Positions 19,987 to 29,792 are shown, counted from the first letter of the stretch. The stretch is DNA of 64,000 nt from Cryobacterium shii (GCF_004402595.1 NZ_SOFY01000074.1:1-64000); one strand, 5' to 3'. The notes: generated by a model from the sequence alone, not told the origin. Made by a program: numbers and translations.

Positions 19987-22941
19987 ATGGCGACAATCCT
20001 GCTGGCTTTTTGTGTCGTCTCCGCCTTCACCCCGCTGCTGACGCGCCTCCTGTCGGTGCGGGCCTTCTACCTGATCGCCCTGCTGCCGGCGGCCGCTTTC
20101 GCCTACACCCTCGGCCAGACCGCCACCGTGACCGCGGGAGACGCGGTGACCGAGAGCATCCCGTGGATCCCGACGCTGGGTATCTCCCTCTCCTTCCGCG
20201 TCGACACCCTGGCCTGGCTGCTGGCGCTGGTCGTGACCGGGGTCGGCGCGCTGGTCCTGCTCTACTGCGCCCGCTACTTCGCCGCCGACGAGCTGTCCCT
20301 CGGCCGGTTCGCGGCCCTCCTGCTGGCCTTCGCCGGCACGATGTACGGGCTGGTGACCGCCGACGACATCGTGGTGATGTTCATTTTCTGGGAGATCACC
20401 AGTGTGCTCTCGTACCTGCTGATCGGGCACTACACGAGCCGCCGGGCGAGCCGCGGCGCCGCTCTGCAGGCTCTCCTGGTGACCACGTTCGGCGGGCTCG
20501 CCATGCTGGTGGGCGTCATCATGCTCTCCGTGGCGGCGGGAACGACCTCCCTGGCCGTGATCGTCGCCGACCCGGTCTCCGGGCCCGCCGCGACCTGGGC
20601 GATCCTGCTGATCCTCGTCGGCGCGCTGTCCAAGTCGGCGCTGATCCCCTTCCACTTCTGGCTGCCCGCGGCAATGGCCGCCCCGACCCCGGTCAGCGCC
20701 TACCTGCACGCGGCAGCCATGGTCAAGGCCGGCATCTACCTGGTCGCCCGGCTCGCCCCCGGCTATGCCGACACCGACGCCTGGATGCCGGTGCTGGTGA
20801 CCATCGGCGTCTGGACGATGCTCGTCGGAGCGTGGCGCTCGCTCCGGCAGCACGACCTCAAGCTGCTGCTGGCCTACGGGACCGTCAGCCAGCTCGGGTT
20901 CCTGATGGTCTCGGTCGGATTCGGAACCCGGGACGCTGCGCTCGCCGGGGCGGCGCTGCTGCTCGCCCACGCGCTCTACAAGGCCACGCTGTTCCTCGTC
21001 GTCGGCATCATCGACCACCGGGCCGGCACCCGCGACCTGCGCCGGCTGTCCGGCCTCGGCCGCAGCCAGCCCGCGCTCCTGTTTATCGCCGTGCTCGCCG
21101 CCGGTTCGATGGCCGGACTGCCGCCCCTGTTCGGATTCGTCGCCAAGGAGGCCGTATTCACCGCGCTCCTGGAGGCCGGGCGGGCCGGCGACGGCTGGGG
21201 TTGGATCGCCCTGGTGGGCACGGGCATCGGCTCGGTGCTGACGGTCGCTTACAGCATCCGTTTCATTTGGGGTGCGTTCGGCACCCGGCCGACGATGGCT
21301 CCCACCGCGCTGCACCCGGACCGGTGGGGCGTGCTGCTGGCCCCCGTCGTCCTCACCGCCGGCACCGTGCTGCTCGGCCCGCTGAGCGCCGGGATCGACC
21401 CGTTGCTGGCCCCCTACGCCGACACGGTCGGCGGCGGCGGCGACTACCACCTCGCGCTCTGGCACGGCCTCGAGCCGGCGCTGCTGATCAGCCTGGTCCT
21501 GGTCCTCCTCGGCGCGCTGATGTTCGCAGCGCGCCGCCGGGTCGCGCTCCTGCAGGCCACCGTCCCCGCCTGGGTCGACGCCGGCCACGGCTACGGCGTG
21601 ACCGTGCGCGGCATCGACCGGGCCGCGGCCCGCCTCACCCACTTCGCCCAGCGCGGTGGCCTGCCGCAGTACCTCTCCACCATCCTCGTGGTATTCGTGC
21701 TCGCCCTCGGCTTCGCGGCGCTGGTCAACCGCACCTGGCCCGACGCCCTGGTGCCCTGGGACTACCCGGCCCAGGTCGTGATCGCCCTGATCATGGGCAT
21801 CGCGGCGGTCGCGGCCGCACGGGTCGGCCAGCGGATGACGTCGGTGCTGCTCGCGGGCGTCACCGGTTACGGCCTCGTGGCGTTGTTCGCCCTCCACGGC
21901 GCACCCGACCTCGCCCTCACCCAGGCGCTGGTCGAAACGATGACGCTGGTCGTGTTCGTGCTCGTGCTGCGCCGCCTGCCCACCGGGATCATGCAGCACA
22001 ACCGGCCGATACACCGCCGCCGCCGCGCCCTGATCGGCGTGCTGGTCGGCGCCGTGATGGGAACCATCGGCGTGATCGCCCTCGGCGCACGGCAGGCGGT
22101 GAGCATCTCCGCCGAACTGCCGCGCCTGACCCAGGAGGCGCACGGCACCAACATCGTCAACGTCGTGCTCGTCGACATCCGGGCCTGGGACACCATGGGC
22201 GAGATCTCCGTCCTGATCGTCGTCGCGACCGGGGTGGCCAGCCTGCTCTTCGTGTCCGGACGCAACGAGGTCGTGCCGCGACTGAAGGGTTCCCGCACCC
22301 AGCGGTCGCCGCGGAACCGCCGCCGCGTGGTCGCCGACCCGCACGCGTCCTCCGCCGGGCACGCGGTCACCCGCCAGTCCTGGCTGCTGGCCGGGCGCAC
22401 CATCCCCGCACCGGACCGGTCCATCCTGGTCGAGGTGCTCGTGCGGCTGCTCTTCCACCCGGCGATCGTCGTCTCCGTCTTCCTGCTCTTCGCCGGCCAC
22501 AACGCCCCCGGCGGCGGATTCGCCGGCGGACTGCTGGCGGGCCTGGCCCTCGTGGCCCGGTACCTGGCCGGCGGCCGCTACGAACTGGGCGAGGCCGTGC
22601 CGGTGGACCCCGGCAAGATCCTCGGGCTCGGCGTCATCCTGGCGGTCGGTTCGGCGGTCGGGTCGCTCTTTTTCACCGGGATCCCGCTCGAGTCGGCGTA
22701 TTTCAGCGCGGAGGTCCCGGTGCTCGGGGCCCTCTCGTTCGGCACCTCCACCATCTTCGACATCGGAGTGTACCTGGTCGTGATCGGCCTGGTGCTGGAC
22801 ATCCTGCGCAGCCTCGGCAGTGAGATCGACCGGCAGAGCGACGCCGGCACTGCCCCGACGCCCGAGCAGGAGACGCCGAGCGGCGGCGAGCCCAGCGGTG
22901 CCGAGCCCGAGGCCCTGGCCCGAACCGAGGTGCTGCCGTGA
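19987..22941 (+). CDS. mnhA: Mrp-type Na+/H+ antiporter, fused subunits A and B
   Basis: A 984-residue membrane protein, the largest subunit of the multi-subunit Mrp/Mnh cation:proton antiporter. Residues about 1-500 form the NuoL/ND5-like proton-channel domain (MFIFWEITSVLSYLLIG, SKSALIPFHFWLPAAMAAPTPVSAYLHAA). Residues about 560-700 are the MrpA-specific extension, and about 810-960 is an MnhB domain with GHNAPGGGFAGGL. The A-B fusion is common in Actinobacteria and explains why the operon has six genes instead of seven. It starts at ATG 19987 after AGAGCCGGGAGGCCGC and overlaps mnhC by 4 bases. Confidence 0.93.
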   Translation: MATILLAFCVVSAFTPLLTRLLSVRAFYLIALLPAAAFAYTLGQTATVTAGDAVTESIPWIPTLGISLSFRVDTLAWLLALVVTGVGALVLLYCARYFAADELSLGRFAALLLAFAGTMYGLVTADDIVVMFIFWEITSVLSYLLIGHYTSRRASRGAALQALLVTTFGGLAMLVGVIMLSVAAGTTSLAVIVADPVSGPAATWAILLILVGALSKSALIPFHFWLPAAMAAPTPVSAYLHAAAMVKAGIYLVARLAPGYADTDAWMPVLVTIGVWTMLVGAWRSLRQHDLKLLLAYGTVSQLGFLMVSVGFGTRDAALAGAALLLAHALYKATLFLVVGIIDHRAGTRDLRRLSGLGRSQPALLFIAVLAAGSMAGLPPLFGFVAKEAVFTALLEAGRAGDGWGWIALVGTGIGSVLTVAYSIRFIWGAFGTRPTMAPTALHPDRWGVLLAPVVLTAGTVLLGPLSAGIDPLLAPYADTVGGGGDYHLALWHGLEPALLISLVLVLLGALMFAARRRVALLQATVPAWVDAGHGYGVTVRGIDRAAARLTHFAQRGGLPQYLSTILVVFVLALGFAALVNRTWPDALVPWDYPAQVVIALIMGIAAVAAARVGQRMTSVLLAGVTGYGLVALFALHGAPDLALTQALVETMTLVVFVLVLRRLPTGIMQHNRPIHRRRRALIGVLVGAVMGTIGVIALGARQAVSISAELPRLTQEAHGTNIVNVVLVDIRAWDTMGEISVLIVVATGVASLLFVSGRNEVVPRLKGSRTQRSPRNRRRVVADPHASSAGHAVTRQSWLLAGRTIPAPDRSILVEVLVRLLFHPAIVVSVFLLFAGHNAPGGGFAGGLLAGLALVARYLAGGRYELGEAVPVDPGKILGLGVILAVGSAVGSLFFTGIPLESAYFSAEVPVLGALSFGTSTIFDIGVYLVVIGLVLDILRSLGSEIDRQSDAGTAPTPEQETPSGGEPSGAEPEALARTEVLP

Positions 22942-23483
22942 GCGCGTCCCTGACCCTCGTCATCGTCATGGCCGTGATGTACGCGGCCGGCGTCTACATC
23001 ATGCTCGAGCGGAGCCTGACCCGGGTGCTGATCGGTTTCGTGCTGGTCGGCAACGCCACGAACCTGCTGATCTTCATCATGAGCGGCCGCCCGGGCAGCT
23101 CCCCGATCATCACCGGCACCGCCCGGGACCTGAGCATGGTCGACCCGATGCCGCAGGTGCTGATGCTGACCGCGATCGTCATCAACTTCGGCATCACGGC
23201 GCTCCTGCTGGCGCTCATCTACCGCTCCTGGTGGCTGGCGCAGCTCGGCGACGAGGGCGACAACCTCACCGACGAGCACGCCACCGAAGCTCCGGGCCAG
23301 AACGAGCGGGACTTCCGGTCCTCCAGCGACGACGACGCGGCCGTGGAAGCCTCGCTCGACGAGGATGGCGAGCACGACGACGACGACGAGCACGATGACG
23401 AGGATGGCGGTGCGAACGTCGGCGCTCGAGACGCCGCGAACACGTCCGGCCGCGCCGCGCGCCCGGACGGGGGTGCACGGTGA
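22938..23483 (+). CDS. mnhC: Mrp antiporter subunit C with acidic tail
   Basis: A 181-residue NuoK-like subunit. The first 110 residues are the normal three-helix MrpC core (GVYIMLERSLTRVLIGF, GNATNLLIFIMSG, ALLLALIYRSW). It then has an unusually long, hydrophilic C-terminal tail of about 70 residues rich in Asp, Glu and His (for example GEHDDDDEHDDEDGG). Typical MrpC proteins are near 115 residues, so the tail is an addition; its acidity suggests cation binding but this is inference. GTG start overlapping the mnhA stop. Confidence 0.9.
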   Translation: MSASLTLVIVMAVMYAAGVYIMLERSLTRVLIGFVLVGNATNLLIFIMSGRPGSSPIITGTARDLSMVDPMPQVLMLTAIVINFGITALLLALIYRSWWLAQLGDEGDNLTDEHATEAPGQNERDFRSSSDDDAAVEASLDEDGEHDDDDEHDDEDGGANVGARDAANTSGRAARPDGGAR

Positions 23484-25048
23484 ACCCGGCGGGCATCCTC
23501 GCGCCCCTGGTCGTGGCCCTCCCGTTGCTCGGTTCGGCGATCGCGCTGGCCCTCGGCCGGCGGCCGGGACGCCAGATCGGCATCAGCGTGCTCGTGCTGG
23601 CGGCCGTCGTGGTTATCAGTGCCGTGCTCCTCGTGCTCGTCGACCGGGGCGGCACGGTGGTCGTGCACGTCGGCGGCTGGCAGGCCCCGTGGGGGATCGT
23701 GCTGGTGGTCGACCGGTTGGCGGCCCTGATGCTGCTCGTCTCCGCGCTGATGCTGCTGGGCGTGCTCCTGTTCGCCGTCGGCCAGGGCATCCTCGACGGC
23801 GACCGGGAAACCCCGGTGTCGATCTTCCACCCCACCTACCTGGTGCTGGCGGCCGGGCTGTTCAACGCGTTCATCGCGGGGGACCTGTTCAACCTGTACG
23901 TCGGATTCGAGATGCTGCTCTCGGCCAGCTACGTGCTGCTCACCCTCGGCGGAACCGGTGCGCGCATCCGTGCCGGCGTCACCTACATCGTCGTCAGCCT
24001 GGTCTCGTCCGTGCTCTTCTTCAGCGCGATCGCGCTGCTCTACGGGGCGACCGGTACGGTGACCCTGGCCCTGCTGGCCGAGCGCGTGCCCCAGCTCGCC
24101 CCCGATGTGCAGCTCGTGCTGGGGCTGATGCTGCTGTTGGGCTTCAGCGTCAAGGCCGCCGTGTTCCCGCTGTCGTTCTGGCTGCCGGACTCCTACCCGA
24201 CCGCCCCCGCGCCGGTCACCGCGGTGTTCGCCGGGCTGCTTACCAAGGTGGGCGTGTACGCCATCCTGCGCACCCAGACCCTTCTGTTCCCGGAGAACCC
24301 GCTGTCGGTGCCGCTCCTGGTCCTGGCCCTGCTCACCATGCTGATCGGCATCCTCGGCGCGCTCGCGCAGGCCGATATCAAGCGGCTGCTCTCCTTCACC
24401 CTGGTCAGCCACATCGGATACATGATCTTCGGCATCGCCCTGGGCACCCCCCAGGCCATCGCCGCCACCATCTTCTACGTGGTGCACCACATCACGGTGC
24501 AGACGACCCTCTTTCTCTGCGCCGGGCTGATCGAACGCGTCGGCGGCACCACCTCGCTGGCCAGACTGGGCGGGATGCTCAAGACGGCGCCCCTGGTGGC
24601 CGGCCTCTTCTTCGTCGGCGCGCTCAACCTCGGCGGAATCCCGCCGTTCTCCGGCTTCCTCGGCAAGGTGGCGCTCTTCCAGGCCGGGGCCGAACTGGGC
24701 GGCCCGCTCCCCTTCATCGTGATCGCCGCAGGCGCCGCGACGTCCCTGCTCACCCTGTACGCCCTCACCCGGGCCTGGAACATGGCCTTCTGGCGCCCGC
24801 GCCGGGAGATCGAGGACTACGAGTCGCCCATGCTCGACCGGCTCACGGACGACCCGCACGATGAGGGAACCGTCATCACCAAGACCATTTCGCCGCTGAT
24901 GATCGGGGCGACGACGGCCCTGCTCGCGCTGACGCTCAGCCTCACGGTCTTCGCCGGACCGGTCTTCGCGTTTGCCGCCCGGGCCGCCGCCGAGATCGAG
25001 GAACCGGCCGCGTACATCGACGCGGTGTTCCCGGACGGAGCGCCGTGA
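23480..25048 (+). CDS. mnhD: Mrp antiporter subunit D
   Basis: A 522-residue NuoM/NuoN-like subunit with about fourteen helices. Proton_antipo_M features include NLYVGFEMLLSASYVLL, FSVKAAVFPLSFWLPDSYPT and LLSFTLVSHIGYMIFG. It forms part of the proton path of the Mrp complex. GTG start at 23480 overlaps mnhC by 4 bases, and its end overlaps mnhE by 4 bases. Confidence 0.92.
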   Translation: MNPAGILAPLVVALPLLGSAIALALGRRPGRQIGISVLVLAAVVVISAVLLVLVDRGGTVVVHVGGWQAPWGIVLVVDRLAALMLLVSALMLLGVLLFAVGQGILDGDRETPVSIFHPTYLVLAAGLFNAFIAGDLFNLYVGFEMLLSASYVLLTLGGTGARIRAGVTYIVVSLVSSVLFFSAIALLYGATGTVTLALLAERVPQLAPDVQLVLGLMLLLGFSVKAAVFPLSFWLPDSYPTAPAPVTAVFAGLLTKVGVYAILRTQTLLFPENPLSVPLLVLALLTMLIGILGALAQADIKRLLSFTLVSHIGYMIFGIALGTPQAIAATIFYVVHHITVQTTLFLCAGLIERVGGTTSLARLGGMLKTAPLVAGLFFVGALNLGGIPPFSGFLGKVALFQAGAELGGPLPFIVIAAGAATSLLTLYALTRAWNMAFWRPRREIEDYESPMLDRLTDDPHDEGTVITKTISPLMIGATTALLALTLSLTVFAGPVFAFAARAAAEIEEPAAYIDAVFPDGAP

Positions 25049-25680
25049 CCACGCGCTCCGAACGCCTGAACGGATACGTCAGCCGGCTCACCCTGGGCGG
25101 CGGGCTGGTGCTGCTCTGGATGCTGCTCTGGGGCAGCTTCGACTGGAGGGGTCTGGTCACCGGGGTGCTGGTGGCGGCGCTGGTCTCCGTCGTGTTCTAC
25201 CTGCCGGCGGTGCAGTTGAGCGGGCGCCTGAATCCGTGGCGAACGGTGCTCTTCTTCCTGCGGTTGCTGGTGGACATCGTGTCGGCGTCGGTGCAGGTGG
25301 CCGCCGCGGCCGTGTCGCCGCGCTACCGCGCCAGCAATGCCATCCTCGCCGTGCCGCTGCACACCCGCAGTGACCTGATCCTGACCTGGACCGCGGTCGC
25401 CACGTCGATCGTGCCCGGCTCCCTCGTCGTGGACATCGACCGGGTCACCTCCACGCTCTACCTGCACGTGCTGAGCATGCGCACGCCGGAGCAGATCGAA
25501 CGGTTCCGGGCGAGCGTGTTCGAGACCGAACGGCGAATCGTGCTCGCGTTCGGGTCGAGAGAAGACCTGGAACGGCTGCGGGTGTGCGCCGCCGCCACCG
25601 AGAAGTCACCCCAGAAGTCACCCGAGGAGTCACCCGAGAGCTCCACCGAGACGTCCACCGAGAAGACAGGAGACGAGTGA
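25045..25680 (+). CDS. mnhE: Mrp antiporter subunit E
   Basis: A 211-residue MrpE protein with three N-terminal helices and the conserved cytoplasmic part TLLTLTPGSL-like sequence (seen here as SIVPGSLVVDIDRVTSTLYLHVL). The last 30 residues are a Ser/Glu/Thr-rich tail encoded by short repeats. Required for assembly of the Mrp complex. GTG start; the stop overlaps mnhF by one base. Confidence 0.9.
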   Translation: MTTRSERLNGYVSRLTLGGGLVLLWMLLWGSFDWRGLVTGVLVAALVSVVFYLPAVQLSGRLNPWRTVLFFLRLLVDIVSASVQVAAAAVSPRYRASNAILAVPLHTRSDLILTWTAVATSIVPGSLVVDIDRVTSTLYLHVLSMRTPEQIERFRASVFETERRIVLAFGSREDLERLRVCAAATEKSPQKSPEESPESSTETSTEKTGDE

Positions 25681-25943
25681 TGGCAATCGTCGCGATTGTG
25701 GCCGGAGTCCTCTTCGGAGCCGGCGGACTGTTGGCCCTGTACCGCATCATCCGCGGACCGTCCGTGCTCGACCGGGTGATCGCCTCGGACGTGCTCGTGG
25801 CCACGGTCATCTGCGCCCTGGGCGCGGAGATGGCCCTCAACCGGCACGTCGACACCCTGCCGGTGCTGCTCGTCCTGGCCCTGTTCGCGGTGCTCGGCTC
25901 CCTCAGCGTCGCCCGGTTCCTGTCGGTTCGGGAGCGCTCGTGA
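25680..25943 (+). CDS. mnhF: Mrp antiporter subunit F
   Basis: An 87-residue, three-helix MrpF protein (RIIRGPSVLDRVIASDVL is diagnostic). The ATG at 25680 shares one base with the mnhE stop (TGATG), which fixes the start within the longer frame. Overlaps mnhG by 4 bases. Confidence 0.9.
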   Translation: MAIVAIVAGVLFGAGGLLALYRIIRGPSVLDRVIASDVLVATVICALGAEMALNRHVDTLPVLLVLALFAVLGSLSVARFLSVRERS

Positions 25944-26278
25944 ACCAGGTGGCCAATGATGTGGTGACGGCCGTGCTGGTGCTGGCCGGGGCGGTGATGT
26001 GCTTCGCGGCCGGGGTCGGCCTGATCCGTTTCCCCGACGTGCTGACCCGCCTGCACGCGGCCACGAAACCACAGATCTTCGGCCTGATCGCGGTGACGAC
26101 GGATGTCGCGGTTAACAATTTCTCGCTCGGGACCGTGACCCTGGTGGTCGCCATCGTCGTCTTCCAGGCGCTCACCGCCCCGATGGCGGCGCACCTGGTG
26201 GCCCGGGCCGGGCACGACAGCGAGCACCTCCGCACCGACCTGCTCATCGTCGACGAGCTGGGAAAGCGCACCGGCTGA
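25940..26278 (+). CDS. mnhG: Mrp antiporter subunit G
   Basis: A 112-residue MrpG with three helices and the family motif GLIRFPDVLTRLHAATKPQ. It ends the operon; the ZTP riboswitch of glyA begins within about 30 bases of the stop. GTG start overlapping the mnhF stop. Confidence 0.9.
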   Translation: MNQVANDVVTAVLVLAGAVMCFAAGVGLIRFPDVLTRLHAATKPQIFGLIAVTTDVAVNNFSLGTVTLVVAIVVFQALTAPMAAHLVARAGHDSEHLRTDLLIVDELGKRTG

Positions 26279-26304
26279 GACCCGAGGGCGCCTGCTAAGA
26301 TCGA

Positions 26305-26392
26305 GCCTGTCGCAACTGGCGTAGCACGAAAGATGGGTCACCATCGGGGAGCGACTGACACGGTTAGTGGCCGCACGCCTGGGCTACGACGA
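26305..26392 (+). ncRNA. ZTP (pfl) riboswitch upstream of glyA
   Basis: The conserved ZTP/ZMP-aptamer parts are in order: ACTGGCG within GTCGCAACTGGCG (from 26309), the closing strand GGGGAGCGAC (to 26355; GTCGC pairs with GCGAC), a variable linker, and the downstream hairpin strand CCGCACGCCTGGGC (26371-26384). This riboswitch class senses the purine-biosynthesis alarmone ZTP/ZMP and is known to precede one-carbon genes such as glyA. A possible expression platform is ACGACG/CGTCGT at about 26385-26410 followed by AAGGAG, which suggests translational control. Confidence 0.85.
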
Positions 26393-26435
26393 ATTTTTCA
26401 TCACGTCGTTCACTCAAGACGTCTAAGGAGACCCC

Positions 26436-27734
26436 GTGCCCGATTCTGTGCAGTCCAACGTCCTTCGATCCACGTTCAACGAGCCGCTCTCGGTCGTCGA
26501 CCCGGAGATCGCCGCCGTCCTCGAGCAGGAGCTCGGGCGTCAGCGCGACTACCTCGAGATGATCGCGAGCGAGAACTTCGTTCCCCGCGCGGTGCTGCAG
26601 TCGCAGGGGTCGGTGCTCACGAACAAGTACGCCGAGGGCTACCCGGGGCGCCGCTACTACGGCGGCTGCGAGTACGTCGACGTCGCCGAGCAGCTCGCCA
26701 TCGACCGGGCCAAGTCGCTCTTCGGCGCCGAGTACGCCAACGTGCAGCCCCACTCCGGCGCCACCGCGAACGCCGCCGTGCTCTCCGCCATCGCGACGCC
26801 CGGCGACACCATCCTGGGCCTGGAACTGGCCCACGGCGGTCACCTCACCCACGGGATGAAACTCAACTTCTCCGGCAAGCTCTACAACCCGGTCGCCTAC
26901 GGCGTCGACCCGACCACCTTCCTGGTCGACATGGACGTCGTCCGCGAGAAGGCCCTCGAGCACAAGCCCAAGGTCATCATCGCCGGCTGGTCGGCCTACC
27001 CGCGCCACCTCGACTTCGCGGCCTTCCGCAGCATCGCCGACGAGGTCGGCGCGATGCTCTGGGTCGACATGGCGCACTTCGCCGGCCTCGTCGCCGCCGG
27101 GCTGCACCCGTCCCCGATCCCGTACGCGGACGTCGTCTCGACCACCGTGCACAAGACCCTGGCCGGCCCCCGCTCCGGCCTGATCCTCTCCCGCGACATG
27201 GCGCTGGCGAAGAAGCTCAACTCGAACGTGTTCCCGGGCCAGCAGGGCGGGCCGCTGATGCACGTCATCGCCGCCAAGGCGACCGCGTTCAAGCTCGCGG
27301 CCGAGCCGGAGTTCAAGGAACGCCAGGAACGCACCCTCCGCGGCGCCAGCATCCTGGCCGACCGTCTGATGGCCGACGACTCCCGCGCCGGCGGCGTGGA
27401 CGTGCTCACCGGCGGCACCGACGTGCACCTCGTGCTCGCCGACCTCCGCAACTCGCCCATCAACGGCCAGCAGGCCGAGGACGCCCTGCACGCCGTGGGC
27501 ATCACGGTCAACCGCAACTCGGTTCCATTCGACCCGCGCCCGCCGATGGTCACCAGCGGCCTGCGGATCGGCACGCCCGCCCTGGCCACCCGCGGCTTCG
27601 GCGACGAGGAGTTCACGGTCGTCGCCGATGTCATCGCGGAGGCGCTCAAGCCGGACGCCGACATCCAGGGCCTCCGCGCCCGGGTCAAGGTGCTCACCGA
27701 CGCCTTCCCGCTCTACCCCGGCCTGCAGCAGTAG
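26436..27734 (+). CDS. glyA: Serine hydroxymethyltransferase
   Basis: A 432-residue PLP enzyme that interconverts serine + THF and glycine + 5,10-methylene-THF. Conserved parts are [47 protein letters not shown] and the PLP-lysine motif [13 protein letters not shown] (K240). The start is GTG at 26436 with AAGGAG five bases upstream, directly below the ZTP aptamer. folD follows about 300 bases later on the same strand, separated by a family A hairpin. Confidence 0.95.
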   Translation: MPDSVQSNVLRSTFNEPLSVVDPEIAAVLEQELGRQRDYLEMIASENFVPRAVLQSQGSVLTNKYAEGYPGRRYYGGCEYVDVAEQLAIDRAKSLFGAEYANVQPHSGATANAAVLSAIATPGDTILGLELAHGGHLTHGMKLNFSGKLYNPVAYGVDPTTFLVDMDVVREKALEHKPKVIIAGWSAYPRHLDFAAFRSIADEVGAMLWVDMAHFAGLVAAGLHPSPIPYADVVSTTVHKTLAGPRSGLILSRDMALAKKLNSNVFPGQQGGPLMHVIAAKATAFKLAAEPEFKERQERTLRGASILADRLMADDSRAGGVDVLTGGTDVHLVLADLRNSPINGQQAEDALHAVGITVNRNSVPFDPRPPMVTSGLRIGTPALATRGFGDEEFTVVADVIAEALKPDADIQGLRARVKVLTDAFPLYPGLQQ

Positions 27735-27857
27735 CCCGCCCCGCGGGCGCGGCGCCCGTCGCGCCTCACCCGCCACGTCCCGCGCTGTCCCGCCCCGGGC
27801 TGTCCCGGCCCCGGCTCGGCTCCAGCTTCGGCTTCGGCCCCGGAAGCCCGGCCCCAA

Positions 27858-27939
27858 CGAATTCGACGGAGATTTCGCCTTAAAAACACGCTGACGGCAT
27901 CCGTCACCGGCGTGTCGGTCAAAATCTCCGTCGAATTCG
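27858..27939. repeat. REPIN-like hairpin element, family A copy 2
   Basis: CGAATTCGACGGAGATTT at 27858-27875 is the exact reverse complement of 27922-27939. The 46-nt loop contains its own small palindrome GACGGCATCCGTC at about 27893-27905. It lies between the co-directional glyA and folD genes, 124 bases after the glyA stop. The remainder of this 300-base gap (27735-28034) is GC-rich with no recognised gene. Confidence 0.9.
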
Positions 27940-28034
27940 CACACGCGCGGTCCGGAACCGGCAGCACTCCGGAACCGCAGCAGCCGGCCGGAACCCGCAT
28001 CTGAGAACGATCGACTGAATCGAATGGATCCACA

Positions 28035-28919
28035 ATGACGGCAATCACCCTCGACGGAGTCAAGACCGCCTCCGCGGTCAAGTCCGAACTCATCGGCCGC
28101 ATCAGCGAGCTGCGGGCGCACGGCGTCGTGCCGGGGCTCGGTACGCTGCTGGTCGGCGACGACCCAGGGTCGCGCTCGTATGTCGCGGGCAAGCACCGCG
28201 ACTGCGCCGAGGTCGGCATCGAATCGATCCGCGTCGACCTGCCGGCCTCCGCCAGCACCGCCGACGTGCGCGCGGCCATCGCCGACCTCAACTCCGCCCG
28301 GGAGGTGACCGGGTACATCATCCAGTTGCCGCTGCCGGTCGGGCACAACGACAACGCCATGCTCGAACTTATCGACCCGTCGAAGGATGCCGACGGCCTG
28401 CACCCGACGAACCTCGGCCGGCTGGTACTCGGCATCGAGGGCGAACTGGACTCACCGCTGCCCTGCACGCCGGCCGGCATCGTCGAACTGCTGCACCGCT
28501 ACGACGTGCCGATCGTCGGCCGTCGCGTCGTCGTGGTGGGCCGCGGGCTCACGGTCGGGCGTCCGCTCGGCCTGCTCTTCACCCGCAAGGGCCTGGACGC
28601 CACGGTCACCCTCACCCACTCCCGCACGGTCGACCTGCCCGGCGAGGTGCGCCGCGCGGACATCGTCGTGGCGGCGGTCGGTGTTCCGCACCTGATCCAG
28701 GCCGACTGGGTCAAGCCCGGCGCCGCCGTGCTCGACGTGGGCATCACCCGGGTGACCGACCCGATCACCGGCAAGGGCACCCTGACCGGGGACGTGCACC
28801 CGGACGTCGCCGAGGTGGCCGGTTTCCTCTCCCCGAACCCGCGGGGCGTGGGACCGATGACCCGGGCCATGCTGCTCTGCAACGTGGTCAAGGCCGCCGA
28901 ACTCTCGCTCCGTCGGTAG
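28035..28919 (+). CDS. folD: Methylene-THF dehydrogenase / methenyl-THF cyclohydrolase
   Basis: A 294-residue bifunctional enzyme converting 5,10-methylene-THF to 10-formyl-THF with NADP. Conserved segments: [19 protein letters not shown] with the catalytic Tyr/Lys region, [25 protein letters not shown], the NADP site [15 protein letters not shown] and [14 protein letters not shown]. It uses the methylene-THF produced by GlyA. The ATG at 28035 has only a weak upstream purine stretch. Confidence 0.94.
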   Translation: MTAITLDGVKTASAVKSELIGRISELRAHGVVPGLGTLLVGDDPGSRSYVAGKHRDCAEVGIESIRVDLPASASTADVRAAIADLNSAREVTGYIIQLPLPVGHNDNAMLELIDPSKDADGLHPTNLGRLVLGIEGELDSPLPCTPAGIVELLHRYDVPIVGRRVVVVGRGLTVGRPLGLLFTRKGLDATVTLTHSRTVDLPGEVRRADIVVAAVGVPHLIQADWVKPGAAVLDVGITRVTDPITGKGTLTGDVHPDVAEVAGFLSPNPRGVGPMTRAMLLCNVVKAAELSLRR

Positions 28920-28970
28920 CTCTCGACGGTCGTCGCGGTGCCGCCGTGTGGCGCCGGTCGCCCGGCTGGC

Positions 28971-29081
28971 CCGGTGGCGCAAGTCAACCCGGCCCGCGAT
29001 CCGGCGAGACCCGGTACGGATGCCGCCGGTGGCGCAGGTCACTCCGGCGCGCGATCCGGGCAAGCCCGGGTACGGATGCCG
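28971..29081. repeat. Tandem duplication of about 55 nt
   Basis: Two diverged copies (28971-29025 and 29026-29081) each begin CCGGTGGCGCA(A/G)GTCA and end GGTACGGATGCCG. They fill the middle of the 293-base gap between folD and the convergent carbonic-anhydrase-like gene. I see no gene in the rest of this gap. Confidence 0.7.
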
Positions 29082-29212
29082 TCGCGGCGCACGCTGTGTG
29101 CGCCGGCGCATGTTGCAGCGGGCGCCGCGAGCCACAACCTGAGCCCTGAACCGCGGTGCGCGCAGCGAGACCGGCGGGCGGACTCAAACGAGTTGTGATC
29201 CGCCGGGGCAGC

Positions 29213-29761
29213 TCAGGCCTGGGGTGCGGCGCCCACGGATGCGTGCAGCGCGGAGTGACGCAGATACTCCTCCGCGTTGTGGCTGAGGCCGGCCACCTCT
29301 TCATCCGTCAACGACCGGCGCACCTTCGCCGGGACGCCGGCGACCAGCGAGCGCGGCGGGATCACGGAGCCCTCGAGCACGACGGCTCCGGCCGCGACGA
29401 GCGACCCGGAACCGATGACGGCACCGTTCAGGACCGTCGCCGACATGCCGATCAGGGAACCGTCTTCGATCGTGCACCCGTGCAGCACGGCGCCGTGGCC
29501 GACGGACACGTCCCGGCCGAGGATGAGCGGAAACCCGTGGTCGACGTGGCAGGAGACGTTGTCCTGCAGGTTGGATCCGGGGCCGATGCGGATGGGCTCC
29601 GCCTCCGCGCGCAGCACGGCGTTGTACCAGACGCTGGCATGCTCGGCCAGGACGACGTTGCCCACCAGCACGGCGCCGGGGGCGACATAGGCGGTGTCGG
29701 CGACGACGGGTCCGGGGCGGTCGGGGAGAGTGATGATGCGGGCGGCGCTGTCGGCAGTCAT
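29213..29761 (-). CDS. Gamma-carbonic-anhydrase-like hexapeptide protein
   Basis: A 182-residue left-handed beta-helix protein. Imperfect hexapeptide repeats run from about residue 25 to 150 (GAVLVGNVVLAEHASVW, GAVIGSGSLVAAGAVV). The three zinc-binding histidines of gamma carbonic anhydrases are represented in CHVDHG and SVGHGAVLHGC. Members include YrdA, PaaY and CaiE; several have weak or no anhydrase activity, so the enzymatic role is uncertain. The ATG at 29761 (MTADSAARI) was preferred to the longer frame, which reads through the hairpin at 29865. Convergent with folD. Confidence 0.82.
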   Translation of the reverse strand: MTADSAARIITLPDRPGPVVADTAYVAPGAVLVGNVVLAEHASVWYNAVLRAEAEPIRIGPGSNLQDNVSCHVDHGFPLILGRDVSVGHGAVLHGCTIEDGSLIGMSATVLNGAVIGSGSLVAAGAVVLEGSVIPPRSLVAGVPAKVRRSLTDEEVAGLSHNAEEYLRHSALHASVGAAPQA

Positions 29762-29792
29762 ACGCGCCAGCCTATCGCCCGGCCGCGCCCCG

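Noticed and set aside
19963-22500. Long minus-strand frame antisense to mnhA
   Set aside because: No conserved domain, rich in Gly/Asp/His, and fully opposite to a recognised antiporter subunit.
28971-29081. Coding frames in the 55-nt tandem duplication
   Set aside because: Three short overlapping frames exist, but none has a ribosome binding site or a protein-like sequence; they arise from the GC-rich repeat.
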